Source: CAZFPT01 sp046541875
Lineage (GTDB): Bacteria; Planctomycetota; Phycisphaerae; SM23-33
Direction: 5' to 3'
Length of the DNA: 6,769 nucleotides
Assembly (NCBI GenBank): GCA_046541875.1
Contig: JBKHCL010000142.1
Coordinates: 1 to 6,769, forward strand
Every line of letters starts with the position of its first letter. Positions within the stretch are counted from its first letter, which is position 1. The notes under the pieces are model-generated. The model ran no database searches. It was not told the origin of the DNA and was given only the letters and a program-made list of their open reading frames with translations. Positions 1 to 6,308 of the stretch are shown in pieces. Both the position numbers and the translations under genes were made by a program.

Positions 1-244
1 AAGGGTGCCCACCTTCTGGCTCGCCGAGCGGGCGATTCCACAGACGCGCCCGCAAGCAAGTTGCGGGCCCTACGGCCTGACGAACGTCCATCCGGTCTGC
101 GACGCGCTGAACGATCTGTCGGCAGCCTTGGGCACGCTGCGGGAGTTGATCCACTCCGGCAACGCCGAGGCGATCGAGTCGCTCCTGGAACGCGGGCAGC
201 GACGCAAGCGTAAGTTCGCCGAAGACGGCTCTGCTGCGGAGTGA
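1..244 (+). CDS. tyrA: C-terminal part of probable prephenate dehydrogenase (gene truncated by the window edge)
   Basis: The frame is open from the first complete codon (position 2) to a TGA at 242-244, so this is the 3' end of a longer gene; the GTG at position 5 need not be a real start. The last ~50 residues, from NVHPVCDALNDLSAALGTL through an Ile/Leu-rich segment to GQRRKRKF, resemble the helical tail of TyrA, which typically reads N..V..AL..L...L..L...I..G....I..LL......R. TyrA oxidatively decarboxylates prephenate to 4-hydroxyphenylpyruvate in tyrosine synthesis. The catalytic and NAD-binding parts are outside the window. Between the Trp of PTFWLAE and the Asn of TNVHPV there are about 16 more residues than the family normally has, and that stretch encodes a perfect DNA palindrome (48-68). 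The identification rests on a short helical tail and is moderate; another dehydrogenase or mutase-type C-terminus is possible. Confidence 0.5.
   Translation, partial: RVPTFWLAERAIPQTRPQASCGPYGLTNVHPVCDALNDLSAALGTLRELIHSGNAEAIESLLERGQRRKRKFAEDGSAAE
48..68. repeat. Perfect palindromic hairpin inside the tyrA tail reading frame
   Basis: GCCCGCAA (48-55) and TTGCGGGC (61-68) are perfect reverse complements around the 5-nt loop GCAAG. The hairpin lies inside an open frame, in the segment that appears extra relative to prephenate dehydrogenases. This looks like a short mobile palindrome inserted in frame. Its boundaries cannot be fixed from one copy. Confidence 0.55.
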
Positions 245-254
245 GCGTCTTACT

Positions 255-269
255 GCCCGCTGGCCGGGC
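255..269. terminator. Short GC hairpin between convergent genes, weak bidirectional terminator candidate
   Basis: GCCCG (255-259) pairs with CGGGC (265-269) around the loop CTGGC, in the 34-nt gap between the ends of the + strand tyrA tail and the - strand yggU. The location suits a shared terminator. The stem is only 5 bp and neither strand has a following T-run, so the call rests mainly on position. Confidence 0.25.
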
Positions 270-278
270 CTGATGGGC

Positions 279-584
279 TCAGAGCGCCTCGATGCGGGCG
301 CGGAGTGTCTCGGCCGACATCCCGGCCACTCGGAACTCTTTGATCGGGCTGGTTTGGCCGGCGACGATTTCGACGTCCTTTCGGCCGACCCTCAGGGCCT
401 TGGCAAGGATCCGGGCGATGGCGGCGTTGGCTTTGCCTTTTTCGGGCGGGGAGGCTGTGGTGACTTTCAGCGTCTCCCCGAGCTGGCCGGCGACTTTGTC
501 GCGTGAGGCGTTGGGAACCGCCTTGACCGCGAGGATCGCCCCGCCGGGACAGGATCGGATCCGGAGGGACTCAGCGCGGCTCAT
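279..584 (-). CDS. yggU: DUF167 / YggU family protein
   Basis: A complete 101-residue protein of the usual size for the DUF167 (YggU) family. Visible hallmarks are VKAVPNAS at residues 20-27, the signature ASPPEKGKANAA at 44-55, and the C-terminal strand-turn VEIVAGQTSPIKEF at about 71-84. The family is a small cytoplasmic alpha/beta fold, widespread in bacteria and archaea, without an established biochemical role. Most members have TSR before the conserved Lys; here it is TSP, so the Arg is replaced by Pro while Lys82 is kept. The ATG lies inside the end of the upstream lipoprotein gene (14-nt overlap) and has no clear Shine-Dalgarno sequence, so translation is probably coupled to that gene. 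It is the last gene of the leuD cluster and converges on the tyrA tail. Family assignment is firm; function is unknown. Confidence 0.92.
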   Translation of the reverse strand: MSRAESLRIRSCPGGAILAVKAVPNASRDKVAGQLGETLKVTTASPPEKGKANAAIARILAKALRVGRKDVEIVAGQTSPIKEFRVAGMSAETLRARIEAL

Positions 585-1161
585 TGGGGTCGGATCTGTT
601 GCGGCGGTGACGTCTGCGGAGCTCGGCGATCACATCCATCAGCTGCGCGTGGAGAATGCGGCGTCCCAGCACGAGCGAAGCGCCCCGGAGCTTGTCGGCC
701 CGGCGGAGGTAAATGACCGATTCGCCCAGCCACGGGAGGCGAATGTTGAGTTTGCGGACCTCGGCGATTCGCTGGTCCAGGTCGGCGGCTACGTCCGCCT
801 GATCGAACTCGCCGCGGGCATACGCCCGTTCGCGCCGGGGCGATACGAGGAACACCCAGTTGTGCCGGCGATGCATTTGGCGAGCTGTCTCGAGTGGATA
901 GTTGGGGTCCTTCGCGCCGGGCGGGAACGCGCCGGTGCGTTTCTTGTGGGCGATGACGGCCTCGGCGAGGAAGTCGCTCCAAGCCCGCGCGAGTACGAGG
1001 CTCTGGATGCGGGCCGGCTCGTTGGCGTCGGAGGGTTGCGCGTCGTTCGGGTCGGCGGCGGTATTGGCGTCGACAGGGCGGGGGGCGTTTGGGGGCGTCT
1101 TCCCGCAGCCTCCCACCAGCAGGAGGGCAACGAGCAGCAGGATGGCAGCCGACGGTTTCAT
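571..1161 (-). CDS. Small predicted lipoprotein of unknown function
   Basis: A 196-residue protein. The N-terminus is a typical lipoprotein signal: MKPS, a hydrophobic run at residues 5-16, then VGGC with the lipidation cysteine at residue 19. Residues 20-50 form a linker rich in Pro, Asp, Asn and Ala, followed by a predicted helical, Arg-rich domain (about 51-190). The C-terminus SDPNEPR echoes the linker composition. No known domain was recognised. Residues 75-105 (GAFPPGAKDPNYPL to NWVFLVSP) carry the most distinctive sequence. The start is well supported: AGGA ends 5 nt before the ATG and overlaps the leuD stop codon, leaving 7 nt between the genes. Its own stop overlaps the start of yggU. 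The tight packing says it is co-transcribed with leuD but not that it takes part in leucine synthesis. It is likely anchored in the membrane facing the periplasm. Confidence 0.85.
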   Translation of the reverse strand: MKPSAAILLLVALLLVGGCGKTPPNAPRPVDANTAADPNDAQPSDANEPARIQSLVLARAWSDFLAEAVIAHKKRTGAFPPGAKDPNYPLETARQMHRRHNWVFLVSPRRERAYARGEFDQADVAADLDQRIAEVRKLNIRLPWLGESVIYLRRADKLRGASLVLGRRILHAQLMDVIAELRRRHRRNRSDPNEPR

Positions 1162-1168
1162 GGGGTTC

Positions 1169-1738
1169 CTAGTCTACCGAGGCATCGAGCATGCCCTTTT
1201 CCCTGGCGTACTCGAAGATACCGCCGGCCGCCACGATCGGGCCCACGTCGCCGAGGGGTTTCAGCGCGTAGGTCTTGCCGGTGGTCACGTTGGTGATTCC
1301 AATGCCGTGCGGGTCGACCTCGACCTCGTCGCCGGTGGAGAAGGCCCCTTCGATCGACTCGTCTGCCTCCAGCGGGGTGAGGTAGCCGCCGTTGACGCTG
1401 TTGCGGTAGAAGATGCGGGCGAAGCTCTCGGCGATGACCATCCGGCAGCCGGCTTCGCAAATCGCCAGCGGCGCGTGCTCGCGTGACGACCCACAGCCGA
1501 AGTTGCGCCCGCCGATGATGACGGCGTAGTCGGTGGTGAACTCGTCCTCCGCGACGAAGGGGACGTTGCCTTGCGGCAGGCCTGACTGGTCGGCCGGCAC
1601 GCCATTCATGGCGTATCGCCCGAAGAACTTGCGTTCTTCCGGATCGGCTGGGTTGTAGCTGAGAAACTCGGCGGGGATGATCTGGTCGGTGTCGATGTTA
1701 TTGCCCACCACGAAAACTTTGCCTCGCGTCACACACAT
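1169..1738 (-). CDS. leuD: 3-isopropylmalate dehydratase small subunit (aconitase-type swivel domain)
   Basis: A complete 189-residue protein. With the LeuC large subunit, which carries the [4Fe-4S] cluster, it isomerises 2-isopropylmalate to 3-isopropylmalate, the second step specific to leucine synthesis in the cytoplasm. Motifs in order: NIDTDQIIP at 14-22, the substrate-binding signature GRNFGCGSSREHAP at 77-90, YRNSVNGG at 111-118 and GPIVAAGGIFEYARE at 166-180. The short length and C-terminal GG..EYAR element fit the archaeal-type small subunit rather than the E. coli type. That group also includes homoaconitase small subunits; the loop after the first motif (FLSYNP) does not settle the substrate. 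A good ribosome site, AAGGA, ends 9 nt before the ATG. No leuC is in the window, so the large subunit must be encoded elsewhere. It heads the tight cluster leuD-lipoprotein-yggU. Confidence 0.93.
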   Translation of the reverse strand: MCVTRGKVFVVGNNIDTDQIIPAEFLSYNPADPEERKFFGRYAMNGVPADQSGLPQGNVPFVAEDEFTTDYAVIIGGRNFGCGSSREHAPLAICEAGCRMVIAESFARIFYRNSVNGGYLTPLEADESIEGAFSTGDEVEVDPHGIGITNVTTGKTYALKPLGDVGPIVAAGGIFEYAREKGMLDASVD

Positions 1739-1756
1739 CGTCGGATTCCTTTATGT
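1728..1756 (-). promoter_or_regulatory. Ribosome binding site of leuD
   Basis: Reading the - strand, AAAGGAATCCGACGATG places AAGGA 8-9 nt ahead of the ATG at 1738. It confirms this start rather than an internal one. The 83 nt between leuD and the membrane-protein gene hold no recognisable promoter or terminator, so the two may be co-transcribed. Confidence 0.6.
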
Positions 1757-1821
1757 TGCGGTTGAGGGTGCATTGTAGCGACGCACTCCCCGCGATGCCA
1801 GAGGCCTCCGGCGGGGCGAAC

Positions 1822-2517
1822 TCAGAGCTTTGAAAGCGGCGGTCGTTTGGTGCTGGGCCCGTATCGGCCTTTCTTCTGCGGCTCGGGGGCGAAGCGCGAC
1901 GCGATCGCGCGGTAGGTGTGCTGCTGGAAGGCGCCCCCACTGAGAGCCAACGCCAATGCCATGGTGAAGTACAGCAGCGTCCCCCACCAGGGCAGGTCGC
2001 CGACGGGATCCACGCCCCGGGCGACCAGCACGAAGACAGACCCCACCAGCCCGAGCCCGCCGACCAGGGCGGTCACGGCGATCACCACCACCCGCGTGTA
2101 GATCAGCACGAGAATGCCCAGGAGGAGTCCTGCGAGAATGCCCAGTATCCTGCCGGCCGCCGGGGAGTCCCACTGCCACATCGCCAGCGTCCACACCAGC
2201 CCCCACGCCGCCCCGCCGACCGTCAGGCTCGTCACGAGACGGTAGAGGAACCACGCCGCCAACGCCAGCAGAACGGCACACGTCAGACCGGCCACGATGA
2301 CGTCCCCCCGGGTGGGGTTGGCCCGGAGGTAGTGGATCAGCACCGTCGAGCCCAGCGCCCATCCCGCCAGGGCCCCCTGCACCAGCAGCGAGAGGCGAAA
2401 CAGGACATACCCGAAAAAGCAATGGGCCAGGAACACGAATATGAACAACGCCACCATGCCCGCATGCATGGTGGTAAGCAACTGATCGATCTGTTCGGGC
2501 TGATACTGTGCCAACAT
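1822..2517 (-). CDS. Seven-helix integral membrane protein, DUF4203 / TMEM198-like
   Basis: From the ATG at 2517 the protein has 231 residues. Seven hydrophobic segments are visible at about residues 18-38, 40-62, 72-92, 95-114, 121-140, 142-167 and 178-196. The motif HCFFGYVLFRLSLLVQGALAG (about 32-52) matches the DUF4203 (TMEM198/TM7SF3-like) pattern of a small-residue-rich helix after FFGY.LFR. The tail (about 205-231) is basic and ends in a Lys/Arg/Pro-rich cytoplasmic stretch. The family has no well-defined bacterial function. The frame stays open up to 2667, but the extra 50 residues are polar, Arg/Thr-rich and do not resemble a protein N-terminus, so the later ATG is preferred. Neither start has a convincing Shine-Dalgarno sequence, so the start is the weakest part of the call. 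It lies 83 nt upstream of leuD, on the same strand. Confidence 0.75.
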   Translation of the reverse strand: MLAQYQPEQIDQLLTTMHAGMVALFIFVFLAHCFFGYVLFRLSLLVQGALAGWALGSTVLIHYLRANPTRGDVIVAGLTCAVLLALAAWFLYRLVTSLTVGGAAWGLVWTLAMWQWDSPAAGRILGILAGLLLGILVLIYTRVVVIAVTALVGGLGLVGSVFVLVARGVDPVGDLPWWGTLLYFTMALALALSGGAFQQHTYRAIASRFAPEPQKKGRYGPSTKRPPLSKL

Positions 2518-2695
2518 GGTCACGGCCGGGGCGCTGGTGCAATCGGTCCGGGTATCGTCGTTGGGAAGCCTCGGCCTGTCAAGCGCGAAGGGAGAGGATA
2601 CACACTGCCGGGCTGCTCGGTTCGTCCGGTCAAGGGGGGTCGAAACGGTACGAGCCCGGGTGCCCACGAAACGGGCGAATTGCGCGCATAAAAGA

Positions 2696-2730
2696 GGCGA
2701 TGCCAGGTGGAGGGAGACCTTGGCATCGCC
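2696..2730. ncRNA. Hairpin 1 of a tandem pair with a conserved GGAGGGAGA loop
   Basis: GGCGATGCC (2696-2704) pairs perfectly with GGCATCGCC (2722-2730). Above a single-T bulge, AGG (2705-2707) pairs with CCT (2718-2720), closing the 10-nt loop TGGAGGGAGA. The loop and closing stem recur in hairpin 2 while the lower stem differs but still pairs, as expected for a conserved RNA structure. The strand is not known. On the + strand the loop exposes GGA/GGAGG; on the - strand it reads TCTCCCTCCA, able to pair with Shine-Dalgarno sequences. There is no hairpin-plus-T-run next to it, so a terminator role is unlikely. It matches no RNA family that I recognise. Confidence 0.5.
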
Positions 2731-2746
2731 ATTATTGCCGCAACCT

Positions 2747-2774
2747 CGATGCAGGCGGAGGGAGACCTACATCG
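2747..2774. ncRNA. Hairpin 2 of the tandem pair with the same loop
   Basis: CGATG (2747-2751) pairs with CATCG (2770-2774). After one C/A mismatch, AGG (2753-2755) pairs with CCT (2766-2768), closing the 10-nt loop CGGAGGGAGA. It lies about 49 nt from the matching position in hairpin 1. The loop differs from that of hairpin 1 only at its first base, whereas the stem has diverged. It may be the second arm of one small RNA or leader, or a second copy of a short dispersed repeat. Confidence 0.45.
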
Positions 2775-2969
2775 TTCAGGATGCAGCGGACAACTTACTG
2801 CAATATAACTCGGAACTTACCAATTTCAATCTTTAAAGGATTATCACATTCAAACCCAAAAAAATCGGAAAGTGACCCAGGACAGACGCCCGCATATCGG
2901 GATGTCCGCACGTCAGGGCGGCTTCCCAGGTCGATCGACCGGCAGCGGCCGGGGTGTTCCGTTCGCAGT

Positions 2970-2997
2970 ATTATATGCGCCTCATCACATACGTAAG
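2970..2997 (-). promoter_or_regulatory. Candidate sigma70-type promoter reading towards the membrane-protein/leuD cluster
   Basis: The - strand has a perfect TATAAT (2975 down to 2970). Sixteen bases upstream is CTTACG, a weak 3-of-6 match to TTGACA, and no extended -10 is present. It lies just past the nrdJ stop codon and points towards the twin hairpins and the downstream genes. Its transcript would carry both hairpins in a leader of about 440 nt. The call rests on the -10 match alone. Confidence 0.3.
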
Positions 2998-3023
2998 CCG
3001 ATTGTTCGCCTGTTTTGAGAGAA

Positions 3024-6000
3024 TCAGCTGCAACCCAGCGACGAGCCGCAGTTGTAGCACTTGTAGCAGTTGCCGTTGCGGACGGTGATGGACCCGCAAA
3101 TATCGCAGGCGGGGGCGTCTTCCTGGTAGTGTGAGAACTGGTCATCCACGCGTGTAACGCGTCGCGTCCGGGTGGCCGACGGGGTGGATTTCGCTCCGCC
3201 GGTGGGCGATTTTCCTCCACCGCCGGTGGTGGGCGTTCCGCCGGAGGAGGCTGCGGGTGGATTGGTCTTTTTGTCCCGGGAGGCGGCGTTGCCTACGTAC
3301 AGCCCCGGAAAAATCGCACCGAAGGGCCCCTTACCTTCCCTGGCGGGCGCCCCTTCGGCGCTTTGCGGTTCCGAGCTTCGGCCATCCTTGCCTGCCTCGG
3401 ACGCTGCTTTGCTGGTGCCCCCGCGATTGGGCATGTTGGCCTTGCGGTACTCCTCAAGGAACGTCATGCCCATGTAGCGGAAGACGTAATCGACGATACT
3501 CTTGGCGAACGGGATATCCCGGTTCGACGTCATGCCGCTCGGCTCGAACCGCTGGTGGGAGAACTTCTTGACCAGTTGATCGAGCGGAACGCCGTACTGC
3601 AGACACAGCGAGATCGCGGTGGCGAAGGCGTCCATCATGCCCCCGACGGTGGATCCTTCCTTGGCCATCGTGATGAACAGCTCGCCGGGGTGGCCGTCTT
3701 CGTAGAGTCCGATATTGAGATAGCCCTCGTGACCGGCGACGTCGAATTTGTGCGTCAGCGACGGACGGGTCGCCGGCAGGCGGTGACGGTGTGGCTCGCG
3801 GCGGGCGGCTTCGAGCTGTTCGGCGGAGATCGCTTCGATTTCGGCGGCGGCCTGCTGCTTCATCGAGACATTCATCGGCTGGGTGCGCTTCGAGCCATCT
3901 CGGTAGATCGCCACCGCCTTGAGCCCCAGCTTCCAGGAATCGATGTAGACCTGCATGATCTCGTCGATCGTCGCCTCGGTGGGCATGTTGACGGTCTTGG
4001 AGATCGCCCCGGAGAGGAACGGCTGGGCGGCTCCCATCATGCGGATGTGACCCATGTAGTGGATGGATCGGCTGCCTTGGGCGGGCTTGAAAGCGCAATC
4101 GAAGACGGCCAGGTGTTCGTCCTTGAGCCCCGGCGCGCCTTCGATCATATCGTTCTCGTCGACGTACTCGATGATCTGGGAGATCTCGTCCCTGGAATAT
4201 CCCAGACGCTCCAACGCCAACGGAACGGTGCGATTGACAATTTTCAGCATGCCGCCACCGGCGAGCTGCTTGTATTTGACCAGTGCGATGTCCGGCTCGA
4301 TACCGGTCGTGTCGCAGTCCATCATGAACCCGATGGTGCCCGTGGGCGCCAGCACGCTCACCTGGGCGTTGCGGTAGCCCATTGTCTCACCGGCAGCGAG
4401 CGCCTGGTCCCAGCTGCGGCGGGCGGCGGTGACCAACTCGGCGGGGCAGTCCTTCTCGGCGATGCCCTCGACCGCGCCGCGGTGCATCTTGATGACCCGC
4501 AGCATATCGTCGCGGTTCTTGTAATATTCCGGGAACGTCCCCAGCCGCGATGCCAGCTCCGCGGAGGTCTCGTAGGCGGCGCCGGTCATGATCGCCGTGA
4601 TCGCACCGGCCGTCGCCCGGCCACCCTCGCTGTCGTACGGCCAACCCAGGGACATGATCAGCGCCCCGAGGTTCGCATAGCCCAGCCCCAGCGGCCGGAA
4701 GTTGTGGCTGTTGCGGCAGATCCGCTCGCCCGGATAGCTCGCCCGATCGATGAGGATCTCTTGGGCGATAATGAACGTGCGGACCGCGGCGCGGAAGCGG
4801 TCCACGTCGAACGAGCCATCCTGCCGGCGGAACTTCATGAGGTTCAGGCTCGCCAGGTTGCAGGCCGAGTCGTTCACGAACATGTATTCGCTGCACGGGT
4901 TGGACGCGTTGATCGGCCCGCTCTGCGGGCAGGTGTGCCACTTGTTGATCGTCGTGTGGTACTGCACGCCCGGGTCGCCGCAGACGTGCGTACCCTCGGC
5001 GATGTCGTGCATGAGTTCGCGGGCCTTGTACTTCTCCAGGGGCTCACCGCTGGTGACGGCGTAGGTCTGCCAGTCGTCGTCGTCCATGACCGCCTGCATG
5101 AATTCCTCGGTCACGCGGACCGAGAGGTTGGCGTTCTGGAACATCACCGACGCGTAGGCGTCGCCGTTGAACGAGCCGTCATAGCCCTGCTCGATCAGCG
5201 CCCAGGCCTTCCGCTCTTCGTCGGTCTTGCAGTTGACGAATTCCTTGATATCCGGATGGTCCACGCGGAGCGACTGCATTTTGGCGGCCCGGCGCGTCTT
5301 GCCGCCCGAACGGACCACGGCGGCGACCTGGTCGAAAATGCGCATGAAGCTGATCGGCCCGGACGGCGTTCCGCCACCCGAGAGCTTCTCGCGGCTGGAA
5401 CGGAGCGTGGAGAGGTCGCTGCCGGTACCCGAGCCGAACTTGAACAGACGGGCTTCGTCGGCGGCCAGTCGCATGATGTCTTCCATCGTGTCGTCGACCG
5501 ACTGGATAAAGCACGCCGAGGCCTGGGGATACTCGTAGGTGTTCTCGGTGGGGACCGGTTCGTTCCTGTCGTAATCCCAGTGATGCCCTGCGGCAGAGCC
5601 ATCCACGCCGCGGACGTGGTGGAGCCCGACGTTGAACCACACCGGCGAATTGAACGAGCCGAACTGGTTGACCGTCAGGAAAGTCAGGTCGTCATAGAAC
5701 CGCTCGGCGTCGGCGTCCGAGGCGAATACGCCGTCCTCCCGCCCCCAATCGGCGATGGTCCGCGTCACCCGGTGGATCAGGTCGCGAACGGAAGACTCGC
5801 GATGATCTTTCTTCTTGGCGTCGCCATAGAAGTACTTGCTGACCACCACGTTCGTCGCCAGCTGAGACCAGTCGGATGGCACCTCGACGTCGGGCTGCTC
5901 GAAAATCGTCTCGCCCTTGTCGTCGGAGATCTTCGCCGACCGCTTCTCCCAGGTCACCTGCTCGAAGGGACTCTCATTGTCCGCCGAGAAAGTCCGCTCG

Positions 6001-6062
6001 AACGGAAGACCCTCCGGAGAAGGCCCGTACTCAAAGGATTCTTCAGAATGATTGGCCGACAT
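3024..6062 (-). CDS. nrdJ: Adenosylcobalamin-dependent (class II) ribonucleoside-diphosphate reductase
   Basis: Reduces ribonucleotides to deoxyribonucleotides using a B12-derived radical, independent of oxygen, in the cytoplasm. Counting from the ATG at 6062 (1012 residues): an N-terminal segment FEQVTWEKR of the Streptomyces-type enzymes with no ATP-cone; SPVWFNVG at about 139-146; one redox cysteine in ASACFI (Cys184) and its partner in DSACNLASLNL (Cys401); the radical-site motif NPCSEY with Asn388, Cys390 and Glu392; PTGTIGF at about 574-579; LAGGGM near 600-605; a TSCPD-like domain at about 775-870; a Gly/Ser/Thr/Pro/Lys-rich linker at about 893-970; and a cysteine cluster CDIC (986/989), CYKC (999/1002), then Cys1005 and Cys1011 for the disulfide relay or zinc. 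Lack of an ATP-cone implies no dATP on/off control. The frame extends upstream to a TTG at 6083, with ATGs at 6077 and 6068. The ATG at 6062 is chosen because GGGAG lies 6 nt before it. Confidence 0.96.
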   Translation of the reverse strand: MSANHSEESFEYGPSPEGLPFERTFSADNESPFEQVTWEKRSAKISDDKGETIFEQPDVEVPSDWSQLATNVVVSKYFYGDAKKKDHRESSVRDLIHRVTRTIADWGREDGVFASDADAERFYDDLTFLTVNQFGSFNSPVWFNVGLHHVRGVDGSAAGHHWDYDRNEPVPTENTYEYPQASACFIQSVDDTMEDIMRLAADEARLFKFGSGTGSDLSTLRSSREKLSGGGTPSGPISFMRIFDQVAAVVRSGGKTRRAAKMQSLRVDHPDIKEFVNCKTDEERKAWALIEQGYDGSFNGDAYASVMFQNANLSVRVTEEFMQAVMDDDDWQTYAVTSGEPLEKYKARELMHDIAEGTHVCGDPGVQYHTTINKWHTCPQSGPINASNPCSEYMFVNDSACNLASLNLMKFRRQDGSFDVDRFRAAVRTFIIAQEILIDRASYPGERICRNSHNFRPLGLGYANLGALIMSLGWPYDSEGGRATAGAITAIMTGAAYETSAELASRLGTFPEYYKNRDDMLRVIKMHRGAVEGIAEKDCPAELVTAARRSWDQALAAGETMGYRNAQVSVLAPTGTIGFMMDCDTTGIEPDIALVKYKQLAGGGMLKIVNRTVPLALERLGYSRDEISQIIEYVDENDMIEGAPGLKDEHLAVFDCAFKPAQGSRSIHYMGHIRMMGAAQPFLSGAISKTVNMPTEATIDEIMQVYIDSWKLGLKAVAIYRDGSKRTQPMNVSMKQQAAAEIEAISAEQLEAARREPHRHRLPATRPSLTHKFDVAGHEGYLNIGLYEDGHPGELFITMAKEGSTVGGMMDAFATAISLCLQYGVPLDQLVKKFSHQRFEPSGMTSNRDIPFAKSIVDYVFRYMGMTFLEEYRKANMPNRGGTSKAASEAGKDGRSSEPQSAEGAPAREGKGPFGAIFPGLYVGNAASRDKKTNPPAASSGGTPTTGGGGKSPTGGAKSTPSATRTRRVTRVDDQFSHYQEDAPACDICGSITVRNGNCYKCYNCGSSLGCS

Positions 6063-6077
6063 ATCCATCTCCCACAT
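6060..6077 (-). promoter_or_regulatory. Ribosome binding site that decides the nrdJ start
   Basis: On the - strand GTGGGAGATGGATATG carries GGGAG with 6 nt before the ATG at 6062. The same GGGAG lies only 1 nt before the ATG at 6068, too close to serve it. The TTG at 6083 and the ATG at 6077 have only a distant AGGG. The later start removes seven residues that have no family counterpart that I can see. Confidence 0.5.
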
Positions 6078-6261
6078 GCCCAAACTGCCCTGCTGACGAA
6101 CGCTGAAAAATGACGTGCGCAGGCTCGGGTCGATTTTCAGGCAATTTCCGTTATTGCGAAATTACTCGCGGCCACACCCAGCCGCCCCGTACTGCGAAAG
6201 GATCCTGCCAGAGCACAGGCGGCGGGCTCGACCCGCTTTCCTACGATACTCCATAGCATAA

Positions 6262-6277
6262 GCCCAACATATGGTGC
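6262..6277 (-). promoter_or_regulatory. NrdR box, nrdJ-proximal
   Basis: The - strand reads GCACCATATGTTGGGC. Against the established NrdR consensus ACACWATATATWGTGT it matches at 11 of 16 positions by eye, including CAC, the central ATAT and TTG. NrdR is the zinc-finger/ATP-cone repressor of ribonucleotide reductase genes and normally binds two adjacent boxes. Its start lies exactly 31 bp from that of the second box, about 200 nt upstream of the nrdJ start codon. Confidence 0.6.
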
Positions 6278-6292
6278 CTGCAAGACCCTAGT

Positions 6293-6308
6293 CTTCAAAA
6301 TATAGTAA
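6293..6308 (-). promoter_or_regulatory. NrdR box, nrdJ-distal
   Basis: The - strand reads TTACTATATTTTGAAG. The inner ten bases CTATATTTTG match the core CWATATATWG at nine positions; the outer flanks match poorly. A 15-bp linker separates it from the other box, giving the 31-bp, three-helical-turn offset typical of NrdR operators. TATATT inside the box could also serve as a -10 element, but no good -35 is seen upstream. Confidence 0.6.

Larger units (their letters stand above)
2518..3023. other. 506-nt intergenic region with twin hairpins and a candidate promoter
   Basis: This non-coding stretch lies between the end of nrdJ and the membrane-protein gene, both on the - strand. It contains two tandem hairpins with a shared loop (2696-2774), a TATAAT box on the - strand (2970-2975), a 12-bp perfect palindrome GGTCGATCGACC (2929-2940) and an imperfect hairpin (2880-2907). 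Its middle (about 2780-2870) is clearly more AT-rich than the flanking genes. Short open frames on both strands here show no protein-like features. Confidence 0.7.

Noticed and set aside
292..1296. A 334-codon + strand frame spanning yggU, the lipoprotein and the leuD end
   Set aside because: It crosses three well-supported - strand genes and has no protein-family features.
2518..2667. Fifty-residue N-terminal extension of the membrane protein
   Set aside because: Its sequence is polar and Arg/Thr-rich with no signal or domain, while the ATG at 2517 starts directly before the amphipathic segment and first helix of the family.
2858..2907. Intrinsic terminator of nrdJ: hairpin 2880-2907 followed by a seven-T run on the - strand (2864-2858)
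   Set aside because: The stem has a 4/1 internal loop and the T-run begins about 15 nt after it, too far for a standard terminator.
3363..6113. A 916-codon open frame on the + strand opposite nrdJ
   Set aside because: It is antisense to a clearly recognised gene along almost its whole length. Long antisense frames are common in GC-rich coding DNA, and its translation is repetitive Asp/Val/Arg/His-rich sequence with no domain.
6222..6236. tRNA T-arm-like sequence (GCGGG-CTCGA-CCCGC)
   Set aside because: The loop has 5 rather than 7 bases, and no acceptor, D or anticodon arm can be found at the right distance on either strand.
6160..6250. Possible cobalamin riboswitch in the nrdJ leader (- strand AGGAAAGCGGGTCGAG then CCCGC and GCCTG)
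   Set aside because: The stretch resembles part of the riboswitch core, but the B12-box (GCCACTG) and the rest of the conserved elements are absent. Such riboswitches are usually upstream of B12-independent reductases rather than nrdJ. A covariance search would decide.
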